Shown here: positions 1 to 7,735 of the stretch, piece after piece
Position numbering within the stretch: the first letter of the stretch is position 1
Layout: the number at the start of each line of letters is the position of its first letter
NCBI GenBank assembly: GCA_947589425.1
Contig: CANQAV010000011.1
Span: forward strand, 1-61,161
Direction of reading: 5' to 3'
DNA length: 61,161 nt
DNA from: Candidatus Gastranaerophilales bacterium
GTDB lineage: Bacteria > Cyanobacteriota > Vampirovibrionia > Gastranaerophilales > Gastranaerophilaceae
Made by a program: the position numbers and the translations under genes
The notes under the pieces: generated by a model
Databases searched by the model: none
Told to the model about the DNA's origin: nothing
Seen by the model: only the letters and a program-made list of their open reading frames with translations

Positions 1-87
1 GCCCTGGTGGTGGAATCGGTAGACACGTCGGACTTAAAATCCGATGAGGCTAATAACTTCGTGCCAGTTCAAGTCTGGCCCAGGGCA
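1..87 (+). tRNA. tRNA-Leu (anticodon UAA)
   Basis: The first seven bases GCCCTGG pair with CCAGGGC at 80-86, leaving discriminator A at 87. The anticodon stem TCGGA/TCCGA encloses a loop carrying TAA, so it reads UUA leucine codons. The T arm GCCAG/CTGGC encloses TTCAAGT. A long variable arm (class II tRNA) fits leucine. No CCA is encoded. The window starts exactly at the 5' end, so the promoter is not visible. Confidence 0.96.
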
Positions 88-92
88 TATAT

Positions 93-123
93 TAAAAACT
101 CCCGCTCTTGCGGGAGTTTTTAA
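93..123. terminator. bidirectional rho-independent terminator
   Basis: ACTCCCGC and GCGGGAGT form a stem with a TCTT loop, flanked by A-run on the left and T-run on the right. It can end both the tRNA transcript (+) and the convergent coiled-coil gene (-) whose stop codon lies at 131. Confidence 0.9.
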
Positions 124-130
124 ATCTTTA

Positions 131-610
131 TTAGTTTCCGAAGTTAACTGTTTGAGATTCAATATCTGAGCTAATTTGATCATCAAGAGCTTTGAGTTCA
201 TTTCTCATTGCTTCTAAGTTTGCTTCAAGTGTTGCCTGTTGTTCTTGTATTTCAGTTTCTTTATCCGTTGATTCTTCTTCAAGTTCTTGAAGCAATTCAT
301 CATATTCATCATTTATCATTAATTTTTCGTATTCGTAATCTTCTTTTGCATCTTCGTAATCTTTGAGCCAATTTTTATATTCGTTAGAGTCCATGTCGGC
401 AGATTCGGGTCTTTCATCCTTAACTGCATCATATTGACTTTTGATTTCTCTTAATCTTTGTGTTTTTTCGTTATTTAAAATTGTTTGCTCGTAAGAAGTA
501 TGTCTTTGTCTTGACCTTAATTCACGTGATAATGTAATGCACTGCAATTCAGAATCGTGAATTTCGGCTATTAAAGTTTGTTTTCTTGATTGTAGAGTTA
601 ACCAGCCCAT
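131..610 (-). CDS. orphan acidic coiled-coil protein, MxW(V/L)TLxxRK family (paralog 1)
   Basis: A 159-residue protein of unknown function. It begins MGWLTLQSRK and is otherwise almost entirely charged, Glu/Asp/Lys/Gln-rich alpha-helix with heptad character. It has no signal peptide, membrane segment or cysteine cluster. Three paralogs lie in this window (30386-30859, 28802-29329, 50799-51323). It is closest to the 30386 copy: both carry SYEQT, DYEDAKE, TDKET and SSDIE-x-QT near the C-terminus. The start is supported by GAGG eight bases upstream of ATG. The shared promoter element lies at 674-700, here with a degenerate upstream box. The conserved N-terminal W-T-L and C-terminal I-x-x-(D/E)-I-x-x-x-T motifs bracket a variable rod, as expected for a structural or secreted subunit, but that is inference. 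Confidence is high that it is a gene, none on function. Confidence 0.85.
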   Translation of the reverse strand: MGWLTLQSRKQTLIAEIHDSELQCITLSRELRSRQRHTSYEQTILNNEKTQRLREIKSQYDAVKDERPESADMDSNEYKNWLKDYEDAKEDYEYEKLMINDEYDELLQELEEESTDKETEIQEQQATLEANLEAMRNELKALDDQISSDIESQTVNFGN

Positions 611-1175
611 TTTGTTTGCCTCATTACATTACTTTGTGATTATCGACCATTTACATTTTGTTTACATATATATAAAGTATATACTAATTATTGAATTTCA
701 AAACTTATTTATTTTGTTACAAAACTTAATACAATAGGCTAAAACCCACTAATAGTAACACATATATTTTTAAAACAATTTATTTACATAATATTATTTT
801 ATATAGAAGTATATACTTTTATATAATTCGGTATATATTTTTATATATTTTTCATGCGCAATTGCACAAAAATAGTCAAAAACAATTTTTTTGTAACAAA
901 ATATTTACAAATAATTTTGCGCCATAACTTATTGTTCACTATCTTTAATTAAATAAAATTAAAAAAAACTCTTTTAGACTAAATAATGTAAGACAAACCC
1001 AAAAAAAAATGATAATATAACAAAGCAGTTGCGCAAAGACATTAGTTATTAAGGCAATAAATAAATATAATAATTCGTAATATAATTTAAAAATTAACAA
1101 CAAATATGTAAATTTTCCATGTACAAATTTTTTTATTAATGTAGGTAATAGTGTGTTATGTTATTGGAGGAAACA
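611..1175. other. long AT-rich divergent intergenic region
   Basis: These 565 bases separate the divergent coiled-coil and HEAT genes. They hold promoter site A near the left end and several AT-rich -10-like hexamers, including TATAAT at 1081-1086. No ORF of substance or clear hairpin is seen. A TACTTTTATATAAT string at 814-827 resembles the shared motif but lacks the upstream AGCAAT box. Confidence 0.6.
674..700 (-). promoter_or_regulatory. shared promoter element, site A (degenerate upstream box)
   Basis: On the minus strand it reads TGAAAT, 15 bases, TACTTTATATATATG. The downstream half is nearly identical to site B. The upstream box matches AGCAAT at four of six positions and sits at exactly the same spacing. 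It lies 64 bases before the ATG of the 131-610 gene. Confidence 0.6.
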
Positions 1176-2030
1176 ATGACAATTAGTGTGAACAACCGAA
1201 AAAAAGCGACCAAAAAATCTTTTGATGAGTTGGTTAAAGATTTAAGAACTTCTAACTCTGAAAAAGTTCGTTATAATGCTGCACGAATCCTCGGTGAAAT
1301 GGGTGATTTTTCAGCAGTCGATCCTTTAATTGATGTTTTAAAAAATGACAAAAACGGCTCTGTTCGTTTGTATGCAGCTCGTGCTTTGGGTGAACTGGGC
1401 GATACAAATGCTACAGTACCTCTTATAGAATCACTTAGACTTGACAGAAATGTTGATGTTCGTGTACGTGCCGCAAGAGCGCTGGGACGTTTAGGCGGTG
1501 CAATTGTGGTTGAGCCTTTGGTCGAAGCTTTAAATGATGAAAACCCTCAAGTGTGTATTACTGCTACAGAAGCTTTAATTGAAATCGGCGATGTAGCAAC
1601 GGATGCTTTAATTGATTCACTTGATCATGAAAAAGTTAATGTAAGATGTGATGCAACTCGTGCTTTGGGTGAAATCGGAAACCCTAAATGCGTTGATAAA
1701 ATTATAGGAATGTTAAATGACGAGTGGGTAAACGTTAGAATATATGCCGTAACTTCATTAGGTAAGCTCAATGATAAAAAAGCAGTTCCCGCTTTAATTG
1801 AAGTTATGAAAAATGAAAAAGAAAATGACCTTGTAAGAGCAGGTGCGGCTGCCGCATTGGGTGTTCTTCGTGACCAGCGTGCCCTTCTACCCTTAAGAGA
1901 ATTAATTATTAATGCCGAAGAATTGGGTGAACTTGAAGATACAGCTCTCAAATCATTCAAAAAAATCATGGCTGCTAACTGGGAAGCAATGCAAGGCGGT
2001 CAGAATATTAAAAAACCAAGCTTCTTTTAA
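1176..2030 (+). CDS. HEAT-repeat protein (PBS-lyase-type repeats)
   Basis: A 284-residue soluble protein made of about seven 30-residue HEAT/PBS-lyase-like repeats (residues ~20-265). Each has the pattern VR-x-x-A-A-(R/E)-A-L-G-x-(L/I)-G-D followed by a helix such as AVPALIEVM. Such alpha-solenoids usually scaffold protein complexes; in cyanobacteria relatives act in phycobilin attachment, but here no bilin genes are near and a scaffold role is the safer reading. The ATG at 1176 is preferred over 1158 because GGAGG sits seven bases before it. The gene is monocistronic, with a long AT-rich upstream region and a strong terminator downstream. Confidence 0.85.
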   Translation: MTISVNNRKKATKKSFDELVKDLRTSNSEKVRYNAARILGEMGDFSAVDPLIDVLKNDKNGSVRLYAARALGELGDTNATVPLIESLRLDRNVDVRVRAARALGRLGGAIVVEPLVEALNDENPQVCITATEALIEIGDVATDALIDSLDHEKVNVRCDATRALGEIGNPKCVDKIIGMLNDEWVNVRIYAVTSLGKLNDKKAVPALIEVMKNEKENDLVRAGAAAALGVLRDQRALLPLRELIINAEELGELEDTALKSFKKIMAANWEAMQGGQNIKKPSFF

Positions 2031-2044
2031 TTATAAATTCAGAT

Positions 2045-2077
2045 AAAAAAATCGCCTCATTAGAGGCGATTTTTTTA
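2045..2077. terminator. bidirectional rho-independent terminator
   Basis: ATCGCCTC/GAGGCGAT stem with a four-base loop, A-run before and seven T after. It ends the HEAT gene (+) and overlaps the stop of convergent pepA (-). Confidence 0.92.
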
Positions 2078-3565
2078 TTGCGCCATTATATAATTTATTA
2101 AACTTCTAATCATAACACCTGTGGGTCCTGACAGAGTTTCTTTGTTTGATTTATCAATATAAGCAGTACCTGCAATATCAAGATGCATCCAGTTTTCAGA
2201 TTTTGTAAAGTTTGATAAAAACCAGCCTGCGGTTGATGTTCCCGCATTTCTTCCGCCCGTATTTTTCATGTCGGCAATATCTGATTTTAAATTATCTTTT
2301 AATTCATCCAAAATTGGCATCTGCCAAACATTTTCGCAGGACTTCTTCGCTATTTGTATAAAATTATCAATTTGGTTTTGATTATTACCTAATACTGCCG
2401 TAATATTATGACCTAATGCAACAATAACCGCCCCTGTGAGGGTTGCTAAATCTATTACTTCATCAACTTCAAGTTTGTCGCAGTAGCAAAGTGCATCTGC
2501 AAGAGTTAATCTTCCTTCGGCATCAGTATTATCTATTTCTATGGTTTTACCGTTCATGGCGGTCAATACATCACCTTGTTTATATGATGAGCCTGAAGGC
2601 ATATTTTCACACAGTGCACAAATTGCGTGGACTTCAATCTGTGGTTTTAATTTTGCTATAGCTTGAATTATACCTAATACCGAAGCAGCACCCGACATAT
2701 CCGATTTCATTGTGAGCATTGACAGAGCGGGTTTTATATCCAAACCTCCCGCATCAAATGTTATACCTTTACCGATGAGCGCTATTTTTCTTTTTGTTTG
2801 GTCTTTTGGTTTGTATGTTAAATGAACAAATTTTGGCTCATTAATACTTCCTTGTCCCACTGCAAGAAAGGCATTCATATTAAGTGATTGTATTTCACTT
2901 TTATTTAATATTTTGGCTTCAAGTTTATGTTCTTGTGCTATATCTTTTGCTATATTTGCAACGTATTGCGGTGTTACGATTTGCGCCTGTTCATTAATAA
3001 GGTCTTTTGCAAATTTCATTGCAAATGATGTATATACGCCGATTTGTGCATTTTTTTCTATTTCATCCGTTATATTGTCCTCTGTAATTTCAATGGTTTC
3101 AATTTTTGGCTTGTTATCGTTTAAATATTTGTTAAATTCGTATAGCCCGATTCTTGCGGCACAAATAGCAATTTGAGCCGAATCACTCATATTAAATGCA
3201 TCAGATAAACATTTACAATCGGATAAATTTTCCGTTAATTCCATTGCGAGTATACCGTTTTTAGAGAGATTTTTTGCGGCTCTTGCGGCAATTGCAACGC
3301 ATTGAGAATATTTTTGTCGTGTTAAATCTTTCTTTTTGCCAAGTCCTGCAATAATTAGCATTTTCTCTTTATTAATTGCATATTTAAAAATTTCGCAAAA
3401 TGTCCTTTTTGTTGCATTATATTCATACACTTGGCGCATTAGTTCGCCGTTTGACAGTTCATTAAGATGTTGAAATAATTTTGTTTTGCTCTCGTCATCT
3501 TCCCATACAAAACAAATAAAAGTGTCTGCTTCCAGTTCATCAATTTTTTTTGTTAAAAATCTCAT
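2075..3565 (-). CDS. pepA: leucyl aminopeptidase, M17 family
   Basis: A 496-residue cytoplasmic metallo-aminopeptidase that removes N-terminal amino acids from peptides. The C-terminal catalytic half holds the M17 metal-binding and catalytic motifs: GKGITFDAGG with the following K-x-x-x-x-M-x-x-K-x-D-M-x-G, and the signature NTDAEGRL. The N-terminal ~170 residues are the poorly conserved macro-like domain. Full length for the family. The ATG overlaps the trmFO stop by four bases, so the two are translationally coupled, trmFO first. Confidence 0.95.
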   Translation of the reverse strand: MRFLTKKIDELEADTFICFVWEDDESKTKLFQHLNELSNGELMRQVYEYNATKRTFCEIFKYAINKEKMLIIAGLGKKKDLTRQKYSQCVAIAARAAKNLSKNGILAMELTENLSDCKCLSDAFNMSDSAQIAICAARIGLYEFNKYLNDNKPKIETIEITEDNITDEIEKNAQIGVYTSFAMKFAKDLINEQAQIVTPQYVANIAKDIAQEHKLEAKILNKSEIQSLNMNAFLAVGQGSINEPKFVHLTYKPKDQTKRKIALIGKGITFDAGGLDIKPALSMLTMKSDMSGAASVLGIIQAIAKLKPQIEVHAICALCENMPSGSSYKQGDVLTAMNGKTIEIDNTDAEGRLTLADALCYCDKLEVDEVIDLATLTGAVIVALGHNITAVLGNNQNQIDNFIQIAKKSCENVWQMPILDELKDNLKSDIADMKNTGGRNAGTSTAGWFLSNFTKSENWMHLDIAGTAYIDKSNKETLSGPTGVMIRSLINYIMAQ

Positions 3566-4899
3566 ATCTGCTCCTCTATATAATTTTTTAGCTTTGTAAT
3601 ATTTTCAATCGCTCTTTTTGAGCGCAATTCATTTTTGAATTTTTTATCTTTTAATTTCTTTTTATCCCCTTCAACTTCTTTAATTATCCCCCAGTTGGAA
3701 TTTATGGGATTAAATATTTTATGACCTTCAAATGTTATATATTCAACAAGCGCACCAAGCATTGTTGTATTATCAATGTTTAACATCTGCCTTTTTTTGA
3801 GATATAAATTCAAATTAATTCCCGCCAAAAGCCCTGTTGAAATACTTTCGCAATAACCTTCAACACCTGTTAACTGTCCTGCAAAGAATATATTCGGGTA
3901 TTTTTTTGTCTGAAGATATTTATTTAATATCTTTGGAGAATTTATATATGTATTAGCGTGCATCACACCATAGCGTACAATTTTTGCATTTTCAAGTCCG
4001 GGGATTAATTCAATCAGCTTCTTCTGCTCTCCCCATTTTAAATTTGTCTGAAAGCCTACAATATTATACAAATTGGCGGATTTGTCATCCTGTCTTAATT
4101 GTACTACCGCATAAAATTGGTTTTTCTTATATTGGGTTTCAATTCTTTTGTCAAATAATCCGACAGGCTTCATCGGTCCAAAACGCAGTGTATCAACTCC
4201 TCTTTGCGCCATTACTTCAATTGGCATACAGCCTTCAAAATAATTTGCTTCAAAATTTTTTAGGGGTATTCTTTCGGCATTAATTAAAAAGTTATAAAAC
4301 TTTTCATATTCTTCTTTATTCATCGGGCAATTTATAAAATCCGCATTACCTTTATCCCATCTTGATGCCCAAAAAGCTTTATCAAAATTAATTGTATTTT
4401 TTTCAACGATTGGCGCTATGGCATCATAGAAGCTGAAATTTTTTTCTCCGAACTCTTCTTTAATATTTTGCGCCAATTCTTGTGCCGAAAGAGGGCCCGT
4501 TGAAATAATTGTCGGAATTTCCGGATTGATTTTTATATATTTTTCGCATATCAAATTAATGTTTTTATTTGATTTTATTATTTCATCAATTTTTTTACAA
4601 AAACCAAATCTGTCAATTGAAAGAGAATTTCCCGAAGAAACTCTTGTTTTAAAAGCCGTTTTTATAAGGGTTGAGCCTAAAATTTGCGCTTCTTTTTTTA
4701 ATAAACCGGAAGCCGACAGTACATCTTCTGAACCCAGACTGTTTGAGCAAACAAATTCTGCCGGATATTGTGTTGTATGTGCATGGGTTTGATATTTCGG
4801 ACGCATTTCAATTAAATCCACAATATATCCTTTATTTGCAAGATATATTGCTGCCTCTGACCCTGCCAGCCCCGCACCGATTATCTGTACTTTATTCAT
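3562..4899 (-). CDS. trmFO: FAD/folate-dependent tRNA (uracil-54) C5-methyltransferase
   Basis: A 445-residue enzyme that makes m5U54 in the T loop of tRNA using 5,10-methylene-THF and FADH2. The N-terminus has a Rossmann FAD site (GAGLAGSEAA), followed by EMRP, the typical CSNSLGS motif and GCMPIEV. The C-terminal part has the family motif GQLTGVEGYCES. The start is set at the methionine before NKVQIIGAG because the upstream extension is not family-like. A TATAAT at 4906-4911 ends exactly six bases before this ATG, so the mRNA is probably leaderless. Followed by coupled pepA. Confidence 0.95.
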   Translation of the reverse strand: MNKVQIIGAGLAGSEAAIYLANKGYIVDLIEMRPKYQTHAHTTQYPAEFVCSNSLGSEDVLSASGLLKKEAQILGSTLIKTAFKTRVSSGNSLSIDRFGFCKKIDEIIKSNKNINLICEKYIKINPEIPTIISTGPLSAQELAQNIKEEFGEKNFSFYDAIAPIVEKNTINFDKAFWASRWDKGNADFINCPMNKEEYEKFYNFLINAERIPLKNFEANYFEGCMPIEVMAQRGVDTLRFGPMKPVGLFDKRIETQYKKNQFYAVVQLRQDDKSANLYNIVGFQTNLKWGEQKKLIELIPGLENAKIVRYGVMHANTYINSPKILNKYLQTKKYPNIFFAGQLTGVEGYCESISTGLLAGINLNLYLKKRQMLNIDNTTMLGALVEYITFEGHKIFNPINSNWGIIKEVEGDKKKLKDKKFKNELRSKRAIENITKLKNYIEEQI

Positions 4900-4905
4900 A
4901 GTTTT

Positions 4906-4911
4906 ATTATA
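4906..4911 (-). promoter_or_regulatory. -10 hexamer TATAAT, predicted leaderless trmFO start
   Basis: TATAAT on the minus strand, six bases before the trmFO ATG. No good -35 is seen and no Shine-Dalgarno fits between. Confidence 0.45.
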
Positions 4912-5014
4912 CAACCTCAATATTTCGTTAAACATTCTTAATATTTATTAATATACGCTAAAGTATCGTATACATTGTGCCGTATATACCATTAGGCAGA
5001 TTTATGGATGTGTT

Positions 5015-5158
5015 ATGCAAAAAACAAGTAAAATCGGAAAAAACATATTAAATTGCAACAAACTGATTATATCGGGTATGTATAAGCGAAGAAAAATGAC
5101 TATCGCTTCGATCACAAATATCTGTGACGGCAAAACCGCAATAAGGGTGGTAAAATAA
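5015..5158 (+). CDS. possible 47-residue basic small protein
   Basis: An open frame starting MQKTSKIGKN and ending KTAIRVVK, stop TAA at 5156-5158, directly abutting the stop of the convergent DivIC-like gene. It is basic, has two cysteines and is rich in Ile. Only a weak GGA precedes the ATG. Codon choice (several ATC, TCG, GGC, GTG) is less AT-rich than neighbours, so it may be a remnant or a transferred piece. I do not recognise it, and it may be chance. Confidence 0.3.
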   Translation: MQKTSKIGKNILNCNKLIISGMYKRRKMTIASITNICDGKTAIRVVK

Positions 5159-5614
5159 TTATTCTGAGGTTTTTTCCTGCTGCATGTCGGAATTAAACCT
5201 TGAGGCAAATTTTTCCAAGAAAACCGTGAATTTGTTTTCATCGGTTTTTTTATTTTCTTTTTCGTCGTATGTGTTGGGCTGATTTATTATAATTAAAACT
5301 TCATCTTTTGCAGCCATTTTTAAATTGTTTCTTGCTATTGACTCAACCTTATACATTGAGCTGAAGTTTTGTATTTCGTTTTTTAGGCTGGCATTTCTTT
5401 TTTCGGCTTGAGTTTTAAGATTTTGAGCTTTGGCGATTTTTGTTTGATAGACAACAATTTTCGCAAGATTTAAGAGTGCGCTGTAACTTATTTCAAATAC
5501 ACACAACAAAAGAATAATAGTCAAAAAAGAATGGTAAAACCTTATCTTTCTGATTTTTTTCTTTTGTTGTTTTTGTACTCTCGATTTTAAGTTCATATAG
5601 TTTGCGTTTGCCAT
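5159..5614 (-). CDS. FtsB/DivIC-like septum formation initiator
   Basis: A 151-residue bitopic membrane protein of the FtsB/DivIC type, which helps assemble the FtsQLB-like divisome subcomplex. It has a basic cytoplasmic N-terminus, one membrane span (residues ~29-50) and a coiled coil (~55-100). The family-like segment YKVESIARNNLKMAAKDEVLIII follows in pieces at ~105-128, ending in a charged tail. It is last in a probable operon after the asparaginase gene (38-base gap). Family assignment rests on architecture plus the E-x-I-A-R-x-x-L-x-(M/L) motif. Confidence 0.75.
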   Translation of the reverse strand: MANANYMNLKSRVQKQQKKKIRKIRFYHSFLTIILLLCVFEISYSALLNLAKIVVYQTKIAKAQNLKTQAEKRNASLKNEIQNFSSMYKVESIARNNLKMAAKDEVLIIINQPNTYDEKENKKTDENKFTVFLEKFASRFNSDMQQEKTSE

Positions 5615-5652
5615 ATAGAAATTTTAACTCAAATAACCAAATTAAAGAACGC

Positions 5653-6582
5653 CTAAACGCTAAATTCGTAACAATATTTTGCAACTTTTTGATTTTTTTG
5701 GTTATATTCATATTCTTCAATGTCGCTTTTGTACCAATTAAGCTTATTTAGTATGTCATAAGTTATTAATTTTCTTGCATGGTTATTATTTTGGGCAAGC
5801 TTAATCAATAAAATCATATCTTCTTTAAAATTATATATTAATATAAAACCTCCTGCACCGACTTTTGCAAACAATTTTCTTTTGCTTTTTTGTATAATTT
5901 CAGTGTCCAATCTGTCATATCCGCCATATATATAGGGCTCTTTTAAGATTGCATTAATGAAAGCATTATTTGTTTGAAAATAATTGAAATACGCTTTAAG
6001 CAGATTTCTGACAGGTAAACCCCATAGGGGAGTTGAACATCCGTCAAAAGTCAATATATCGCTTTTATAGCCTGAAAAATTGTCTTGTTTTTCTTTTATT
6101 AATTTTTGAAGGGGATGATTTGGATTTGTGTAATTTTTTGTATCAAAATCCATATATTTACATGCCGAGAGCATCATAAGATGTTTACCCGAACAATTAT
6201 TGTGCAATTTTGTCTTTGGCGGGATAAATTTCCTTGTATCAAGGGGTGTTTGAGCAACAAGCTCAAGCTCGGAAATTTTTATATTAAATTTTTGTTTAAT
6301 ACCTTTTAAAACTTCAATATGTTTCGAACTGCCCGCATGCGAGCCGCAAAAAATTGCAAGCTCTTTATCTGTTAAAGAATAATCGGAAATAATGTTCGTA
6401 TCGCACAGAACTAAACTTTGCAAAGGCTTGGCAAGTGAGCGCATAAAGACTATTTCATTAGTGTCTAAGCCATATTTATAAATTATTTTCTTATTTTTTG
6501 CGATATATATGCTTCCCCACCAAATGGTGTCACAGAAGCCATTTCTCTTTGTTTTAAGAAGTATCTGCGGTTGATTTTTCAT
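5653..6582 (-). CDS. asparaginase, asparaginase II (PF06089-type) family
   Basis: A 309-residue protein of the L-asparaginase II family, predicted to hydrolyse asparagine to aspartate and ammonia. Recognisable segments are MRSLAKPLQSL, FCGSHAGSSKHIEVL, the HNNCSGKH motif and FDGCSTPLWGLP. It is slightly shorter than usual (~330), with a compact C-terminus. No signal peptide, so cytoplasmic. It starts one base after the upstream gene (6583-7329) ends, so they are coupled. Confidence 0.85.
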   Translation of the reverse strand: MKNQPQILLKTKRNGFCDTIWWGSIYIAKNKKIIYKYGLDTNEIVFMRSLAKPLQSLVLCDTNIISDYSLTDKELAIFCGSHAGSSKHIEVLKGIKQKFNIKISELELVAQTPLDTRKFIPPKTKLHNNCSGKHLMMLSACKYMDFDTKNYTNPNHPLQKLIKEKQDNFSGYKSDILTFDGCSTPLWGLPVRNLLKAYFNYFQTNNAFINAILKEPYIYGGYDRLDTEIIQKSKRKLFAKVGAGGFILIYNFKEDMILLIKLAQNNNHARKLITYDILNKLNWYKSDIEEYEYNQKNQKVAKYCYEFSV

Positions 6583-7329
6583 TTATAAATTCAATAATTT
6601 TTTGAGCCGTTTTTTCATAGCATTGTTTTCATTTTCAAGACGTGAAAGTTCTCGTTGAAGTCTGTATATTTGGTCGCTTCGAGCGTCATCCGTGTTGTAT
6701 TTAATAGACGTTAAACCTACATTTGTTGTAAGTCTTTTTTTGGATTCTTCTTTAAGCAATAAAAGACTATCTAATCCTTTATCGGAAACAAAACCAAGCT
6801 TTATTAAAACGCTTGCCATTTTAACATGTCTGCCTTCGCTATTAAGCTGTTTTTGGTATTTTAGCGCCTGTTGAAGCTGGGCATCATTTATTCTTTTAAT
6901 CTTTATCAAAAATTCACCCGTTTTAATCTTTCCTGCCATAAACATTGCCAAAGCAACATTTCTGTTTGCAAGGAAATTATCAACAAATAAATAGCCTTCT
7001 TCAAGCAGTTTTAAAAATATTTTTGCGCTGTCGCATAAAGACCAATTATTTTTAAGGGTAATTTCAAAAATATTATCTCCGTTTAAAAGGTCTTGCATAA
7101 ACACATAGTAACCATCCGAGAAATTTCGATTTTTTTCTTTGAGCTCGGTCTGTCCTTTATATGTAACCAGAGGACGCATGTATTGGAATAAATCATGTAT
7201 TTGGACAAGCTCCGAAAAGTCGGTCATTTGTTTTTCCAAACTTTCCAAAATTTCTTTTGCTATAACTTGTTTAACCCAAATAGGAAGATTTTTTATATTT
7301 TGTATAAATAAATCAGAATATTTTTGCAT
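6583..7329 (-). CDS. unknown protein with MshEN-like segment and C-terminal coiled coil
   Basis: A 248-residue cytoplasmic protein. Residues ~150-200 (LQQALKYQKQL...MASVLIKLGFVSDKGLDSLL) resemble the MshEN/GSPII_E-N fold found at the N-terminus of type II secretion and type IV pilus ATPases, where it binds c-di-GMP or partner subunits. The first 120 residues are helical and unrecognised. The last 30 form a basic coiled coil (LQRELSRLENENNAMKKRL). No ATPase domain follows. First gene of the operon with asparaginase and DivIC. MshEN similarity is judged by eye only. Confidence 0.6.
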   Translation of the reverse strand: MQKYSDLFIQNIKNLPIWVKQVIAKEILESLEKQMTDFSELVQIHDLFQYMRPLVTYKGQTELKEKNRNFSDGYYVFMQDLLNGDNIFEITLKNNWSLCDSAKIFLKLLEEGYLFVDNFLANRNVALAMFMAGKIKTGEFLIKIKRINDAQLQQALKYQKQLNSEGRHVKMASVLIKLGFVSDKGLDSLLLLKEESKKRLTTNVGLTSIKYNTDDARSDQIYRLQRELSRLENENNAMKKRLKKLLNL

Positions 7330-7400
7330 TATTTTTTACCTTTTTAAGTGTTGATTTTTACAGATATATTATATAATTTATTTTATAATATGTGAATTTC

Positions 7401-7429
7401 TTTACATAAATGCGGTTTATATTTACAAT
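7401..7429 (+). promoter_or_regulatory. sigma70-type promoter for 7440 gene
   Basis: TTTACA (7401-7406), 17-base spacer, TACAAT (7424-7429). The expected start point is only a few bases before the ATG at 7440, giving a very short leader. Confidence 0.55.
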
Positions 7430-7439
7430 AGAGTAAGCC

Positions 7440-7730
7440 ATGCTAAGCGTAAATGATTATCTTCAACTAAAAAAACTCTACAGTGATTTTTTTGAAATAA
7501 GTGATTATATAAAACTCACTGCAGATGAGATGCGCTGGGACGATTTATGCTTGGCGATTGAACAAAAAAATTCCGCATTCAGAAGAATTATTTTTTTTGA
7601 AAAGTCAAGAATTAACGAAATTAAAGATAATCCCGAACTTATTAAAATAAGACAACAATTGCTGCAAAAAGAAAAAGATAATATTGAATTTGTAAAGCGT
7701 ATTAAAAAAGAGCATTCGCTTTATCTGTGA
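7440..7730 (+). CDS. small helical protein of unknown function
   Basis: A 96-residue, all-helical charged protein with no signal peptide. The pattern (L-T-A-D-E-M, then W-D-D-L, then a long helix with E-K/R-I) is reminiscent of small helical-bundle chaperones such as FliT/FlgN, but the match is too weak to name. It lies alone between two minus-strand operons, converging on the permease gene five bases away. A good promoter with an almost leaderless start supports it being a gene. Confidence 0.6.
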   Translation: MLSVNDYLQLKKLYSDFFEISDYIKLTADEMRWDDLCLAIEQKNSAFRRIIFFEKSRINEIKDNPELIKIRQQLLQKEKDNIEFVKRIKKEHSLYL

Positions 7731-7735
7731 TTTGA

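Noticed and set aside
793-827. Possible eighth shared promoter site before the HEAT gene (TACTTTTATATAAT at 814)
   Set aside because: The position 15 bases upstream reads ATTATT, not AGCAAT, and the gene start is about 350 bases further on.
1053-1086. GGCAAT at 1053 followed by TATAAT at 1081
   Set aside because: The ACTTT box is absent at N15 (TTCGTA instead). Kept only as a generic promoter candidate.
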